From: Opisthorchis felineus
Taxonomy: Eukaryota > Platyhelminthes > Trematoda > Opisthorchiida > Opisthorchiidae
Direction of reading: 5' to 3'
Assembly: GCA_004794785.1 (NCBI GenBank)
Contig: SJOL01006408.1
Coordinates: 1,958,128-2,022,127 of the forward strand
Length of the DNA stretch: 64,000 nt
Position numbers and translations under genes: made by a program. Shown in pieces: positions 34,501-44,860 of this stretch. The number at the start of each line of letters is the position of its first letter. Positions within the stretch are counted from its first letter, which is position 1. The notes under the pieces are model-generated. The model did no database searches. It was given only the letters and a program-made list of their open reading frames with translations, and was not told the DNA's origin.

Positions 34501-37500
34501 TAAGTTAAGGTGATCAGTAATGATGATGCAGCTCAGGCGCTGACTTCGCGTGAGAGGAGATTCAGTTCCATAGAAAATTCGTTGAGTGTGAGGCCGTTCG
34601 AACGCGCTGCGCTTCTCTACTCCATCGAAGATGAGACTTGTTCTTACTGTATGTCTTCTGAATGCGCTTCGTACCTAAATTAACCTACCACTGCTCTCCG
34701 ATTACGAAACGAGAAAATTAGAAAATAGGGAAATATTTCATTCAATTCCGAAATAGACACCCATGTTGAAACGGTAGATTCAGGAAATACTATTTCATAT
34801 ACTACCAGGTATGGAAAATTTTTTAGGACGGTAGATGAACCAAAAAGATGAAAACAACTTCTATATCAAGGTAGTCGCATTCACTTCCATTATCCCATCG
34901 TCATAGATTACCTTCACTTACAGGATGAAATCTTGACTGAAGAATGAAATTTTGCCAAGTTCAATCGTGAGGACTACATGCATGGCAGGCGAGAACGACA
35001 CTAGTATGCTCGATTCAGGCCAGAACTGAACTGCCTATACCCAACTGCTGGAATCATGACTTTGTGAAATTACCTATTCCGGATCCCGAATACGAGAGAC
35101 ACCGACTCATTTCGTTGGTGGAATTCTGTCGTCCACGTTCCTCCCCCGCTGTAAACGGTGATAGATACAGACTTCGGCGTCTACACAAGTCACGGAATAC
35201 AGCATGCATGTGCCAAAGCACCAAATTCAAAACCAGATTCATGATATGCAGCACAGCATGTCCGCTATTCTTAAGCAGTAGATGAGATTGCGGGAGGAAC
35301 TTATAGAAATATCGGAAGCAAGATAATCGTTCAGCTGTAACATCCTTTCAGCGGCTAGATGCCGTGCCAGCAGAAGGAAGCGCGAGGGCTGGGATACTGA
35401 TAGGTTGCCAAGCCTAGACATGGGAAGTCGAGATGCAGAGGTCGGGTTCGAACCGTGGACCTTCCGGTCAGTAAATTCGCACTCTAACCACTGAGCCATC
35501 GGAAAATCTACTTATGTTTATCTTACAGTCTGATTACAAGTGGCGAATCGGTGTATCTCTGAATTCGAACACGCCAGTGAGAACAAGGTTGCGGGATGAA
35601 TCGCGTGTAACAGTGTAAGATACATAATACAACATTTATACTATTCAGAAATAACGTGACCAAGCAATAAAACCAAGACAGTCTAGAGTGATCTTTAGTT
35701 CTTTCTGTGTGCAAAGAACAGGCTTAAAACGATTAATCAATATGGCCTCAAGAAACCTCAACTCCTGTGGCCACTTGCCACATGTCAAGACCCGGAACGA
35801 TGAGTTGACTTCAGCTCTGTGACCTGTGACCATTAAATGCCCAGCGACTGACGAGTTGACCCCGGATTCAATTAGCGTTACGGTAAGTTCAGCTGACGTG
35901 ATACAGTTCAAGCCCCTGTCAGTCCCACGGATAAACCTGCAACCGCAACTGCAAGTGAATTGATAAATGCGATGAGGTGTGGACACAACGGAATTCGGCA
36001 TTTCGATCGCACGCAGTGGCACAGGCCGTGGATATGCTTCCGTACACAACTGTGCTGCATTGTAAGTCCGGTGTCCGTTTGAACGGACCGAAAGAATTAT
36101 CATCAGTGTAAGGAGTAACAATGTAAATGTCCTCTCTCGGTACTGTGAGTGACGCTTCCGGTTTGCCACTCGGAGCCAGGTGCCTTTCGATGAAGCGATC
36201 GGGGTAGCGATTTGAACACAGTACGTCTTTCAGCAATTCAATTTCCTCCGCAAATGTATTCGAGGTGCAAATCTGTCTAGTTCTGTAGAATAAAATCAGC
36301 ACCAGCGCACTTTATTACCGTCACGGACAGAAATTGGTAAAGTGTGGATATTACCCAGTCCATGTTGGGATCCGTGTGATGCCCCTTGCGCAGTTTGAGA
36401 CGCTTCTGATCTAGGTCAGTGGCGTTCCTGATGTCAGTTTCCATCCAGTGTCTGAAAGTGTAGGCGCTTCGGAATTATTGTGGTAGGCTAGCACTGAGTC
36501 CCTCCCCCTGTTATTCTTTTCTTCACAATAAGGCATTCAAACAAATTACGAATGTACAGTAGCGAAGCGTCAGCAGTGAACACTGACGTTATGTTTTCGA
36601 TGATGATGATGATGACGATGAAGATTACTGGTGGGTAGTTCGTGCTCTTTTCTGAGGTTCGTTCCGTTGGTGGACCAGTGTGCGAATTGTGATAAGTAGA
36701 TTCAAGAACATTTTGATTTTTCGTCGGTATTCATGGACGGCTGATGAAACCATGGAGAGTTGAGCAATTCTTCAACTAGTGACTGGTCCAAATGATTTTG
36801 GTTTTGGTGTCAACTGTTTTTCGACGCAAGTGAAACTTCATAGTAATGAAGGATCCAGCGTTTTAGTAAGTCACGCGCATGCTGCGACTGAAGGCAGTCT
36901 ATGCTGAAGGGCCGAAGAGTACCACACAGCTGTTTCGCAGGATAGAATCTCAATTGAAAAATTCAATTCCAAATGCCTAGAAACAAATTAATCCGCCGTC
37001 ATCGAAGATGCTGTATGGCAGGCCACATAAAACAAAAAAATATCAAGCAAAACCAATCCGAAAAGTAGAACATCGCCGGACGGCAAGCAACATGTGTCTC
37101 TCGTATGGTTTAGTGTGGTGTCATGGCCACGAACAAAACATTCCAGAATAAGTAACAAATGAATGACTAAAGACACTACCTCGCCGCGCTGGAACTTGTC
37201 ACCTTGTCTGGAGCCATTTGACCGGTTGGGCTGCCCGGACTTATGCTGGCTAGTTCTTTGGACAACCGGAATAGAAACCCGGAGTCAGGGAACACCATGT
37301 CAGACCGCGTGTCGTGTTCAAAGGTGTGTTTGAGACCAACTTTCAGCGCCGCTCCACTCTCTTTCCGAACGGCCCACGGAGTTGTATTATCTAGAAGACA
37401 GATATAAAAAGGATACCAACAGATGTGACGGAAACGTGTATTGGAAAAGAGTGGCACACTACGAAGCCAAAATGGTCTGTGAAAAGGGAAGTAACGCTTC

Positions 37501-40500
37501 AAAAAGGGAGTGTCGGTCCATTACACTTAGGCATCTGTCCACACCGCGTGAAAACTGAGTTCGTGCGCAAATGAGTGTATCCGCCAAATTTCGTGCAGAA
37601 GGTTGCTTGATAGAGGAAATTGGCTATTTACAACTCGCGTAATAGTCCGTCGTGAAATTTGTCTATTGCCAACGGATGGAATTTTGTGGTATACCTAAGA
37701 GCTGTTACGCAATAAAATAATTAACAATCGTTCGACGCCTAGCTTCCATGTCACTCGAAGGGAGCACGGCGGCTAGGATACTGCCACCTAGAGAGGAGCA
37801 GTCTAGATGCCGGGATCGGGGTCCAACCACGGACCTTCCGGTTAGTAAGTTTGCGTCATAGGCACTGAGCCACCTCGAGCTCTGCGCTATCAAGTTCAGT
37901 GACCTCATTGATCCACTTTCCGTAAACCAGCAATAGACGGCGGTAACCTCAGTAGACATACACAAAAATCCTACGCTATTCAGCGCCAATGGAAAACTGG
38001 CTCCGATCCAGTGGTTCAGATATGGAACTGCTTTGATCGTTGATGGCCCTTGGAGACCTACTTCCAAGGCAGGCTTCATTAGCGGATACAGCGTTTTTCA
38101 TGAATCTAGGTGTCGTTCCAAACACTTTTTACGTCTGTAGCCAGTTGTCGGAAGGCAAAATACATCTTACTATAAAAATATATGGGCAAAGATCCTCAAC
38201 AGCCGTTTCTTGCGGTAGTAGAATGAATTGGACGCCAAGTGGCGGTTAGGGCTTCACATCTTGGTTCAAAGCATTCACTTCAGCTGTTTGAGAACTGACA
38301 TACAAGGAACTTGAAAGTTCTTATGAAATAATCTACACTTGCTTCAAGTAAGAAAGGTGACTAGATAACAGTTACCTCTGGCTTCAACTTCTCGCCAATT
38401 GGCATCCCACTGAAACTTGTGCACCCCATAGGCGGTTTCCACAGTCACATCCGAAAAAACAGACCGTTCGTGACGCAGGAATCTGGCCCACCAGTGATCC
38501 CAGTGACCTTCCGTCCCGCCAAAGCTAAACCGTACGTAGGGATTACGCTCCAGCGGTTTGGACAGGGTGGCAATCCTAGAATCGAAGAAAACCAAACAGT
38601 GGACATTGGAATGAAATGGAAGCAGTAACGATCCAGTAGTCTGGTAAGCCTAGACTTCGCGAACAATCCACGTCAGAGATTGTGTTACCAAAAATATAAC
38701 AATCATGGAAAGAGAGTCTCAGTGATGAGATACTTTGGCATCAAGAGCAGGTACTTGTTGTGGAGAGTCTACAGTGGCTCAACGAACACTTAAAGTGGAC
38801 GAATGCTTCAACGTTCATGCACTTTCGCCATCTTGTATTCGTAACGCTAAATGGTACAAAACATCACCTTGAATAGTTCCGTTAATATGATAAAATAGGA
38901 ATATGCCTTCATACAACATAAATAATATCTTTCGTTGTTCAACTATTCACAACCAGCGCTAGAAAGTTTCGACTATATTCCAAGTACTTATTTTACTTTT
39001 GTATTGGACACCAAGGCCCTTTACTGATTTCGCTAAAACGTCTACGACGGCGGCGCACCGTTGCTCACAACTGCGACCCCCGTGCACGATGATGATTTCT
39101 TAGTCGCATACCCGGTCATGGCCAGCCTATCTACGACTGGGTCCATAATACGCCTGTCCATGAGCCTGCTAGGACGTTCAAACGCACATCTGCGCTGACA
39201 AGCCTGCGGTAACCTGACTTCCCGATGTTCAGATAAAGACTGAAAGATGAAACACCGAGTCGGGCAGCCTCAGTGTAGCGGGAGCGACTTGCCTAACCCT
39301 GTGGAACTCACTAGATCGGCGGGATGACGAGAAGCTTGTCTAAACGAATGCCTGAACATATGCTTTCCTGCCTTGCAGAATGAACTTTGAAAGCTGTTCA
39401 GCTGTACGGTTCTTGCGCACCTTGTAGATACAGATGCTAAATAAATGTTGATGCGGTATTACTGATAGTTGTAAGATCCTCCACGAGGATCTTGAAAAGT
39501 CGAAAATAACACAACTGACAATTTTCAGCGCATGAGGGAATCACTTTGGTTCTAGCAACCTGTCCATCCTCTTGCATTTTTTCGGCTTTGGGACCATTAA
39601 GCACCCATGCTGCACACCTAGTTGATGAATCGCTACCTGTGGGTTTACAGGATAACTTTTAAAGATGCTGTCCCTTCGGTTTCATGACCACAAGTGTGGC
39701 AATAACAGTGCGTGTTTTTAGCGAACGATGATGCTCACCGTTGAAGTGAACTGTGACAGTGCGCCATTCAAAACGCCAGTGAGTGACATCCAGAATGTTG
39801 TTCTCTGCAGTCAAATTCATTAAAATTGAAATAACACCGCAACCACCTTAGGACTACTGGACATGCCACCTACCATAGAAGTCGCCTCAAGCACGAAGTA
39901 GCCTCTAAAACGTTTAAAAATGAAGCAACAATATCCACTCTCAAAATAGAGACAGTGTGACAGATCGGGATTTGAACGGACGAAACGCTTACTTGGTAGT
40001 CAACTGGTTGCTCCCCACCTCCAGGTCCAAGTCCGCGAATTCGGCACCTCGAAGCAAGTTATTAAATCGGACTGAACCGCACATTTTGCTAACGCCGTCT
40101 GTCCCATGAGTTAGCGAAATGCGGCCTGTCGCAGGGCGCTTCTCTTCCACCTTAAAGATGACCTAACAATGGTTGTAGCAGAAAGGAAAACCGCGCAAAT
40201 TCTGGTGAACACGGAGAACAGAAAAAATGAACCAAAAGGGCAGAAGAGCATGTGTATACGAAAAGCCGAATCTTTGCTCGACACCTACGTACCAGTCCAC
40301 CAGTGTTCGAAGCATCGAACGCTACTGCATAATTGGCGTGCCATAACTGGTTGCTGTGAGGTCTGGATGTTGCCAGGCATGTGAACCACTGAAAAAGGAT
40401 GGGTGATGCTCAGCCTTGAGCACAGGTGACATTTGGTCTACAGTGAATTTCGAATCTTATCAAGTGCAAAAAGTTGGATAAACCTGGTCATCTGTTCAGC

Positions 40501-43500
40501 TGGAAACTCCAAAATGATGGCAGTGAAAGCCTCCACGGCACATTCTTTAAACCCTAAAGTATATATATATATATATATATATGGTGAGGTGGCATCCGTT
40601 GCCGGCTTGGTCTGTCAGATCGAACTGCGTCGATGGACACCCGCGCACAATGAATAATGCCACGTATGGTTTGCGCTGAGCCTCATGCGCATCCACCTGA
40701 ACGCCCCTGACCCGGCGTAAATCAGAGGGAATAAGACCCCTGGGCGAACAGGAGGGGCACTACTAAAATCATCAGCGTGTCGAACTGGTGGCCCGTAGTT
40801 GTTCACCCACATAGGTACAACCGAAAAGTCGCGCCCGTAATGTATGAAAAAAGCTGACCTGGTGGTTTGCACTATTCGTGAGATGCACCTAAGGTACGCA
40901 CTATGGAATGTCCGGAGTGTTGATGCGAACGGATACATCAAACACATGACCAGAATACGACAGGACACAGTAAATCACAAACAAAAACACTGCAGTACAG
41001 TATAATACAAACGTGTATAAAATAGACTTAAGATAGCAGTGGAAAACAACATCCGTCACAGGATTAATTACCTCGTAACCTCAAAAACCTAGAGTGAATT
41101 CGGTCATCCTTCTCATCATTACCGAAAGCCACCCCAGATGTGAAACTGGTGCTTCACTGCCGTACAACCATTCCAATTTATTTTAATAAAGCCTTATAAT
41201 GGAAAGAAATGGGGCAAACAGGAAGATCTATGGCTGGCCTACGACAAACATCCGAGGTGCCTACACCTCCAACACTCAGTCAGACAATCTGGATAGGAAC
41301 TCACGGCATGAACGCCACTGATATCGATTAGCCACCATATCGTTCACTGTTTCCAGCCAAACACAGGGAGGGCCACATGGATCCCATCATGGAAGGCAAA
41401 CAACACCAACAGCACTCACACTTTTCGCAACATCTTCCATTCCCTTATGTCATGTCGAATTCCGTCCACCTTTAGATTTCCGTAACTCCCAATTAGGTAT
41501 GGGAAACAGCGCTCGTCTCAGCCGTTGGTAACTCGGGATATCTTACAGATGAACCACGAAACCCAGCTTGCAGTGCTGGATGCATTCCGTGAGTGAAGTG
41601 CTGTCCGCTTCGCTGAAAACCCATCTCCTGATCAACCCATTACGAATTCGATAGGTCCAGCCGATTCCAGCTATAAGTCTGAAACATCAGTCGTCAAAGA
41701 CCTCAAAACGTCTCAGATCCTCAAGACTCAGCCGTACAACAATACATCCCGTACTGTAGTCTGATACACTCGTCCGTTGAGACCCAGAGATGTGTCTCTT
41801 TTTGATACCACAAGTGGCACGATTTGGAAAAAGCCATTCTGATGTATTGTCAATCGAATTGGGGTTAACGAGAGACTCACTCGAATCTCTCATTTATGAT
41901 ATTCTTCAGCTGAATATACTTCACGAAGGCAGTACATTTTCTTGACGGAATACACTACTGATAAAAATATATACTGCGACATTTCAAATACCGTCCCAAC
42001 TGAAACATGAGACGACCTTAGTGCAGCACAGCGGATGAGTACCGAAGACGAGGATTCCGTTTAGTCTCCCATTACCATCAACTTAGTTCGTAAATCATTG
42101 TACAATTATTTGGTGTGTTGATAGAAACTTGGGGACTGCACCCGCCAGATGAGCCCAACAATGGCGAAACCGGAGGTGGGTTGTCGAAGAGTTTTCAGCA
42201 ACCTTATAAGTATTGTTGAGAAAAAGCATAGTTTCTAATAGTTTCCAATAAACACATCGTATGGTATGTGTCAAAATATTGGTAGATCGGCTGAGTTTAT
42301 TGGTTGTTGATCTGTTCGCCGAGCTTGACAATTGACTTGCAAGTCAATTCATCCATTCTTTCATTTGGAATTGAAAGACAAAATGCCTGTCCACACTAAA
42401 AACGTAATACACTACTCACAAGGTTGCTGAAAACTCTTCTTCTTGAGGCTGATCAGATAGGCGCGATCCCGGAGTTTCCGTCAACCTTATGTTCTACTTG
42501 AACCCAAATTGCACGAAATTAGCTGGGTTCCAGATAAGTCTCCCGTCAAAGCAAAACTGATATGCTTGGGTCGTTTGCGCCTTTTCTTGCTGTTGAACAA
42601 CAAAGTGGGGCGATTGTGGATCACTGCATATGTCTTCGAAGTTGAATGAATTCCGGTGGTATGAGAGAATCGTAAAGGGTAGAAATGCGTCACTTGTGGC
42701 ATCAAAAAGAAGGGATACGTTTACCGGGCTACAGTGTGAGCTGTAGCTGTAAGGCTGTGAGACTTGGCTGAGACGGGCGGAATGAGACTTTTTTTAGGTA
42801 AATGACCACCGATGTCTCAGAACTATAGCTGGAATCGGCTTGAATCAAATAACTCACATTGAAGTGGTAAGGAAACGATTGCTTGATGGAGTCGCAAGTA
42901 CTGTGTCTTTAAGGAGTGAATCCAATGCCACAAGTTTAGATGGCTCGAATATACTCTACGTACGCCGATTTTGTGTCTACTGAGAAGAGCGTTATTTTCT
43001 GTGCCAATGACCTAGAGACTAGGCATATTTTTTTCTTGGAAGAGGGAAACGAAGAATGTTGGGAAAAGTATGGATGCTGTATGTCTTCCAGAATGGAGCC
43101 CACTTGACCCCCTGTGTTTGGCTGGAGAAACTGAAAGATACAGCAGAGTCTTAACGATTTTAGCGGTTTCCCCTCACCGTCTAGCCCTTTTTCATGATAG
43201 GGCTTTATTTCAATAAATGGACACGGTGGTACCAGAGTGGACTGCCAATGTTTTCCATCGGTGTTGCTGTCAACCACGATAACAGCCATTTCAGAGGCAC
43301 TGAAAGTACAAGACATCCGTGGACCAGACCATTCTACTACTAAGTTCGGTCGTAGTAGAATGGAGAACTTCTAAATCATGATGAGAAAGCAGGACATAGC
43401 CCGTAACAATTCGACTGGTGAAGTACGGCTAGAAAACGGTTAATTTCTCAACAACAAAAGTGTCAGATGCTACAGATTGCGTATTTTAGAACCGGCTGAG

Positions 43501-43871
43501 CCAATGCGCTCATTAGAAAGAATTCAGACAAGTAAAAGGTGATCGCGCTGTTAAGTGTTACCACGAATTGCAGTCAGTAACTTGCCCTGTATTTGCTGGG
43601 CTCATCGGCGATATCCACCAAAGCGTAGACATAACGAAACACGCCAAGTCTGTCCAATCGTTTCTTTGCTTCGCTCACCCGCTCAAAAAGATCTTTGACG
43701 TTGGTAGACTGAACCAAAGCATGAAACTATGGGGAAGAGTGGAGGCCAAAAACGGTCGGGACAAACCTGCTTCTTGATCAACGATTCTTCTGTTCGATTG
43801 AGACCGGAAACTATTATTTTATCCACAAACGCAGGAATTTGATGAGTTTGTGCCATTTCGAAGGAGGACAT
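31329..43871 (-). CDS. SAMM50: SAMM50: mitochondrial outer-membrane beta-barrel assembly factor, complete 8-exon gene
   Basis: The coding join on the minus strand is 43871-43767, 43708-43586, 40162-39993, 38575-38376, 37390-37180, 33170-33041, 31973-31679, 31588-31329. It totals 1,494 nt: 497 residues plus TGA. Every junction has a usable splice signal and all phases agree. The human protein, about 469 residues, is the family reference. The family inserts beta-barrel proteins into the mitochondrial outer membrane as the core of the SAM complex. Visible landmarks are the POTRA domain (about residues 15-85, containing RLGVF-type packing), NLLRGAE near residue 110, AVRKESG near 207, LRGF at 328-331 (the Omp85 loop-6 motif), INYCVP near the C-terminus, and a final hydrophobic beta-signal ending GFGIAYS. 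The start ATG at 43,871 is the first in frame with a sensible N-terminus; ATG at 43,856 is an alternative. No disabling mutation is seen. The upstream promoter is not recognisable. Confidence 0.95.
31679..31973 (-). CDS. SAMM50: SAMM50 exon 7 (LRGF motif and expanded loop)
   Basis: Acceptor caattcacag, then VHIVDRFFLGGPLELRGF, a clear match to the ADRFYLGGPTSVRGF block. LRGF corresponds to the loop-6 V/L-R-G-F motif needed for Omp85 activity. About 47 residues then precede WLTGAHFYTPLPFF, where vertebrates have about 19. Donor CTAGCAG|GTATTT, phase 1. Confidence 0.95.
32331..32410 (+). mobile_element. Internally deleted LTR-like insertion in SAMM50 intron 6
   Basis: Begins taacggcggatactactgat and ends gcgaagggctttcctctttt then tca, matching both ends of the 300-bp element at 44,439-44,738 but lacking about 205 bp inside. 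Flanked by CCGG on both sides (32,327-32,330 and 32,411-32,414), a probable target-site duplication. Confidence 0.6.
33041..33170 (-). CDS. SAMM50: SAMM50 exon 6 (barrel strands)
   Basis: Acceptor cgcactcacag with phase 2 entry, and 43 codons from PVDDRAFQLKVEGL to HSLSGHP. Donor CCG|GTATGT, phase 0. Both phases fit exons 5 and 7. The similarity is modest (the FELQ-type strand, then a glycine-containing strand), but length and position match the 38-45 residues expected between the flanking exons. Confidence 0.88.
33171..35240. other. SAMM50 intron 5, 3' part: no other feature
   Basis: Plus-strand ORFs at 33,401-33,924 are in the intron and have no recognisable domain. A repeat-D fragment lies near 34,095-34,170 (minus). 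Confidence 0.4.
35310..35505 (-). repeat. tRNA-derived SINE family S, copy 2
   Basis: On the minus strand: atggctcagtggttagag (box A), gaccggaaggtccacg, ggttcgaaccc (box B), then the S body (gtctaggcttggcaacc, ccctcgcgcttcc). The best tRNA-like head in the window. Any ORF here is a translation of the SINE. Confidence 0.85.
35645..36350 (-). pseudogene. Penelope-like element: thumb, linker and GIY-YIG endonuclease
   Basis: On the minus strand the order is LFYRTRQICTSNTFAEEI, KDVLCSNRYPDRFIERHL (RT thumb side), then after a frameshift near 36,090 YQFTCSCGCRFIRGTDRG (the GIY-YIG region), SVAGHLMVTGHRAE and FLEAILINRFKPVLCTQ. It is the longest Penelope fragment here, non-functional because of the frameshift and loss of the RT core. 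Confidence 0.88.
36351..36640 (+). mobile_element. LINE family A, 3' end
   Basis: Contains gatgtcagtttccatccag, tattcttttcttcacaataa and a (GAT)n tail at 36,599-36,625, as in the 1.7 and 58.0 kb copies. It adjoins the Penelope fragment with no spacer. Lies in SAMM50 intron 5. Confidence 0.8.
37180..37390 (-). CDS. SAMM50: SAMM50 exon 5 (barrel strands)
   Basis: Acceptor ctgtcttctag (phase 1). The product contains WAVRKESGAALKVGLKHTFE and later FLFRLSKELA, matching the AVRKESG and ALLKVNQELAG blocks of SAM50. Donor GCGAG|GTAGTG, phase 2. The tail of the exon (SPGSPTGQMAPDKVTSS) is a divergent loop. Confidence 0.94.
37730..37890 (-). repeat. tRNA-derived SINE family S, copy 3
   Basis: On the minus strand: ggtggctcagtgcctatga (box A region), taaccggaaggtccgtgg, ttggaccccga (degenerate box B), then gactgctcctctctaggtgg. 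Lies in SAMM50 intron 4. Confidence 0.7.
38376..38575 (-). CDS. SAMM50: SAMM50 exon 4 (barrel strands)
   Basis: Acceptor ttcttcgattctag (phase 2), then IATLSKPLERNPYVRFSFGG, and later HKFQWDANWREVEAR, which aligns with HTVKWEGVWREL of the vertebrate protein. Donor AGAG|GTAACT, phase 1. Confidence 0.93.
39993..40162 (-). CDS. SAMM50: SAMM50 exon 3 (POTRA end and first barrel strands)
   Basis: Acceptor ccattgttag, then VIFKVEEKRPATGRISLTHG and, further on, FNNLLRGAEFADLDLEVG. These align with the VTFEV-to-GTKET stretch of vertebrate SAM50, including the NLLGRAE-like motif. The donor is AA|GTAAGC. Entry phase 0 and exit phase 2 fit exons 2 and 4 exactly, which is strong support for a short exon with no ORF signal of its own. 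Confidence 0.92.
40560..40582. repeat. (TA)n microsatellite
   Basis: Twenty-three nucleotides of perfect TA repeat in SAMM50 intron 2. 40,590-41,110 is otherwise unassigned. Confidence 0.95.
41120..41860 (-). mobile_element. LINE family A, 3' part
   Basis: On the minus strand: VVRLSLEDLRRFEVFDD, then an IAGIGWTYRIRNG-type block, VFSEADS, and the family 3' UTR (ataaggctttattaaaataa type) ending near 41,120. Frame disrupted. In SAMM50 intron 2. Confidence 0.8.
41861..42215. repeat. Head-to-head family-2 hammerhead units
   Basis: 41,935-41,861 (minus) carries aatatcataaatgagagatt, and 41,937-42,215 (plus) carries the same body (gtgcagcacagcgg, gtttagtctcccatt) followed by a hammerhead at 42,123-42,210. 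The two units point away from each other from about 41,936. Confidence 0.6.
42123..42210 (+). ncRNA. Hammerhead ribozyme motif, family 2 (near-intact)
   Basis: gaaacttggggactgcac opens the outer and inner stem I, then CCAGATGAG (CUGAUGA with U4 changed to A), hairpin cccaacaatggc, GAAACCGGAGGTGGG and gttgtcgaagagttttcag. The GAAA is kept; the cleavage triplet region reads GGA rather than GUC. Probably inactive. Confidence 0.6.
42270..42350 (+). repeat. Dispersed repeat D fragment
   Basis: ttgttgatctgttcgccgag, then cttgacaattgacttgcaag: the D core without its 3' part. A shorter piece is at 44,070-44,100. Confidence 0.5.
42395..42540 (-). repeat. Family-2 hammerhead unit with deleted ribozyme
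   Basis: On the minus strand, acataaggttgacggaaact and gcgcctatctgatcagcctc, then a jump to aagagttttcagcaacc. The segment from stem II through the cleavage site is missing. Confidence 0.6.
42720..43300 (+). mobile_element. LINE family A, 3' part
   Basis: Plus-strand translation gives GCETWLRRAE, then NDHRCLRTIAGIGLNQ and ITHIEVVRKRLLD, the post-RT block of family A. The 3' UTR follows (gctttatttcaataaatgg). Stops present. In SAMM50 intron 2. Confidence 0.75.
43586..43708 (-). CDS. SAMM50: SAMM50 exon 2 (second half of POTRA)
   Basis: Encodes 41 residues from STNVKDLF to PSKYR, including RLDRLGVFRYVYALVD, the most conserved part of the POTRA domain. The exon is phase 0 at both ends. The donor reads AGG|GCAAGT, the classic consensus of a GC-AG intron; no GT donor nearby would keep the frame. 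The next exon starts 3.4 kb downstream. Confidence 0.9.
43767..43871 (-). CDS. SAMM50: SAMM50 exon 1 (start codon, first half of POTRA)
   Basis: Encodes 35 residues from ATG to KKQ, including VDKIIVSGLNRTEESLI, which matches the first strand and helix of the SAM50 POTRA domain. The donor is gtttgt (phase 0). The following intron is only 58 bp (43,709-43,766) and ends ttcag. A 5' UTR exon further upstream is possible but cannot be seen. Confidence 0.88.
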
Positions 43872-44394
43872 TGACGAAAATTGGATAATAATGAATGGGC
43901 TAAAATTCAAACAAAACAATTCAGGATAAAGACATAAGATAATGCATTTGATATGTAAGTTGGTTACATGTGGTGGAAATGCCAGCAACCTCAACTGCAT
44001 TTAGTTTTACAGCCACATACTATACGACGAAGGTGCAGTAGTTCTAACTGCCTTATTTCTATTAGTAGTAGACGGTTGTTGATCTGTTCACCGAGCTTGA
44101 ACGCAAGCAACTCCCAATAAATGCACGCGAGCTGCCAACATTTCAACATTGCTTTAGTTTTATTCACTGTGAGGCACTAAGGAGATATCCATCATCATCC
44201 ACACGCAGAAGATCGACTCGTTGCTCACAGTCAATGCTGACTGTGTTAACTTTGTTCCGTATTAGCTTGTTATATCACCAACATCGCCCTTCGTCACCTG
44301 CAGGCTTGGACAGGCTTTCTTTCTTTTGTATCCCTCTTTGTATCGGTAATAATAACAGCAATAATCCTTCAGCTCTAACCTCTTTTCTATGTCC

Positions 44395-44860
44395 AGATAC
44401 CATGCAACCCGAAGGAAGCACAAGGGCTGAGGTACTGGTGTAACGACGGATACTACTGATGAGGTATGCGAGTAGTATGTGGTTTTCTCGTAACTCTGCA
44501 TCGCATCTGCTGGAACGTGGGGTTTATTACGGAACTTGTGGAACTGCTTTGCAGCGTTCGTTTACAATTGCGTGGTAGTCGATGAATATCCACGAAAGTT
44601 CAAGAAGACGCGTGAGGATGTTCAGTTTTTAAAAACAAGGTGCATATGAGAGGTTTACTTTCCTGTCCAATAGTTCGTAACTGTTTAGTTGGTGTTTGCT
44701 AATAAACGACTTTGCGGCGAAGGGCTTTCCTCCTTACACTGGTAGGTTGTCCAGGCCTAGACAACAGCAGTCGAGATACAGAGGTAGGATTTAAACCACG
44801 GACCTTCCGATCAGTAAGTTCATGCCTTAACTACTGAGCTATCTCGAGTTCTCGTTGTAC
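44395..44860 (-). repeat. tRNA-derived SINE family S, copy 4, split by an insertion
   Basis: The head (gagatagctcagtagttaag and ggtttaaatcc on the minus strand) is at 44,860-44,743. The body continues at 44,434-44,395 (ctcagcccttgtgcttcc). Between them sits a 300-bp element with a CTGG duplication. Confidence 0.85.
44439..44738 (+). mobile_element. Solo-LTR-like element (300 bp) inside a SINE
   Basis: Ends are TGTAAC and CTTACA, with perfect 5-bp inverted tips of TG...CA type. The 4-bp target-site duplication CTGG (44,435-44,438 and 44,739-44,742) is proved by the interrupted SINE sequence. It contains aataaa near the 3' end, as an LTR would. No coding capacity; the parent element is not in the window. 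Confidence 0.8.

Noticed and set aside
35239..35499. 86-codon ORF starting MAQWLE
   Set aside because: Direct translation of a tRNA-derived SINE, a common artefact in repeat-rich genomes.
39960..40020. tRNA-like segment with box B (gttcaaatccc on the minus strand)
   Set aside because: No box A at the right distance, and part of it lies in SAMM50 exon 3.
40615..40968. 117-codon minus-strand ORF in SAMM50 intron 2
   Set aside because: No domain, no splice signals in phase, and SAMM50 is complete without it.
42936..43316. Minus-strand 126-codon ORF within the SAMM50 span
   Set aside because: It is the antisense of a plus-strand LINE family A 3' end and shows no SAM50 similarity.
44450..44475. 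CTGATGAG at 44,456 (and 32,347) as a hammerhead core
   Set aside because: No GAAA block or stem II follows; the segment is part of the LTR-like element.
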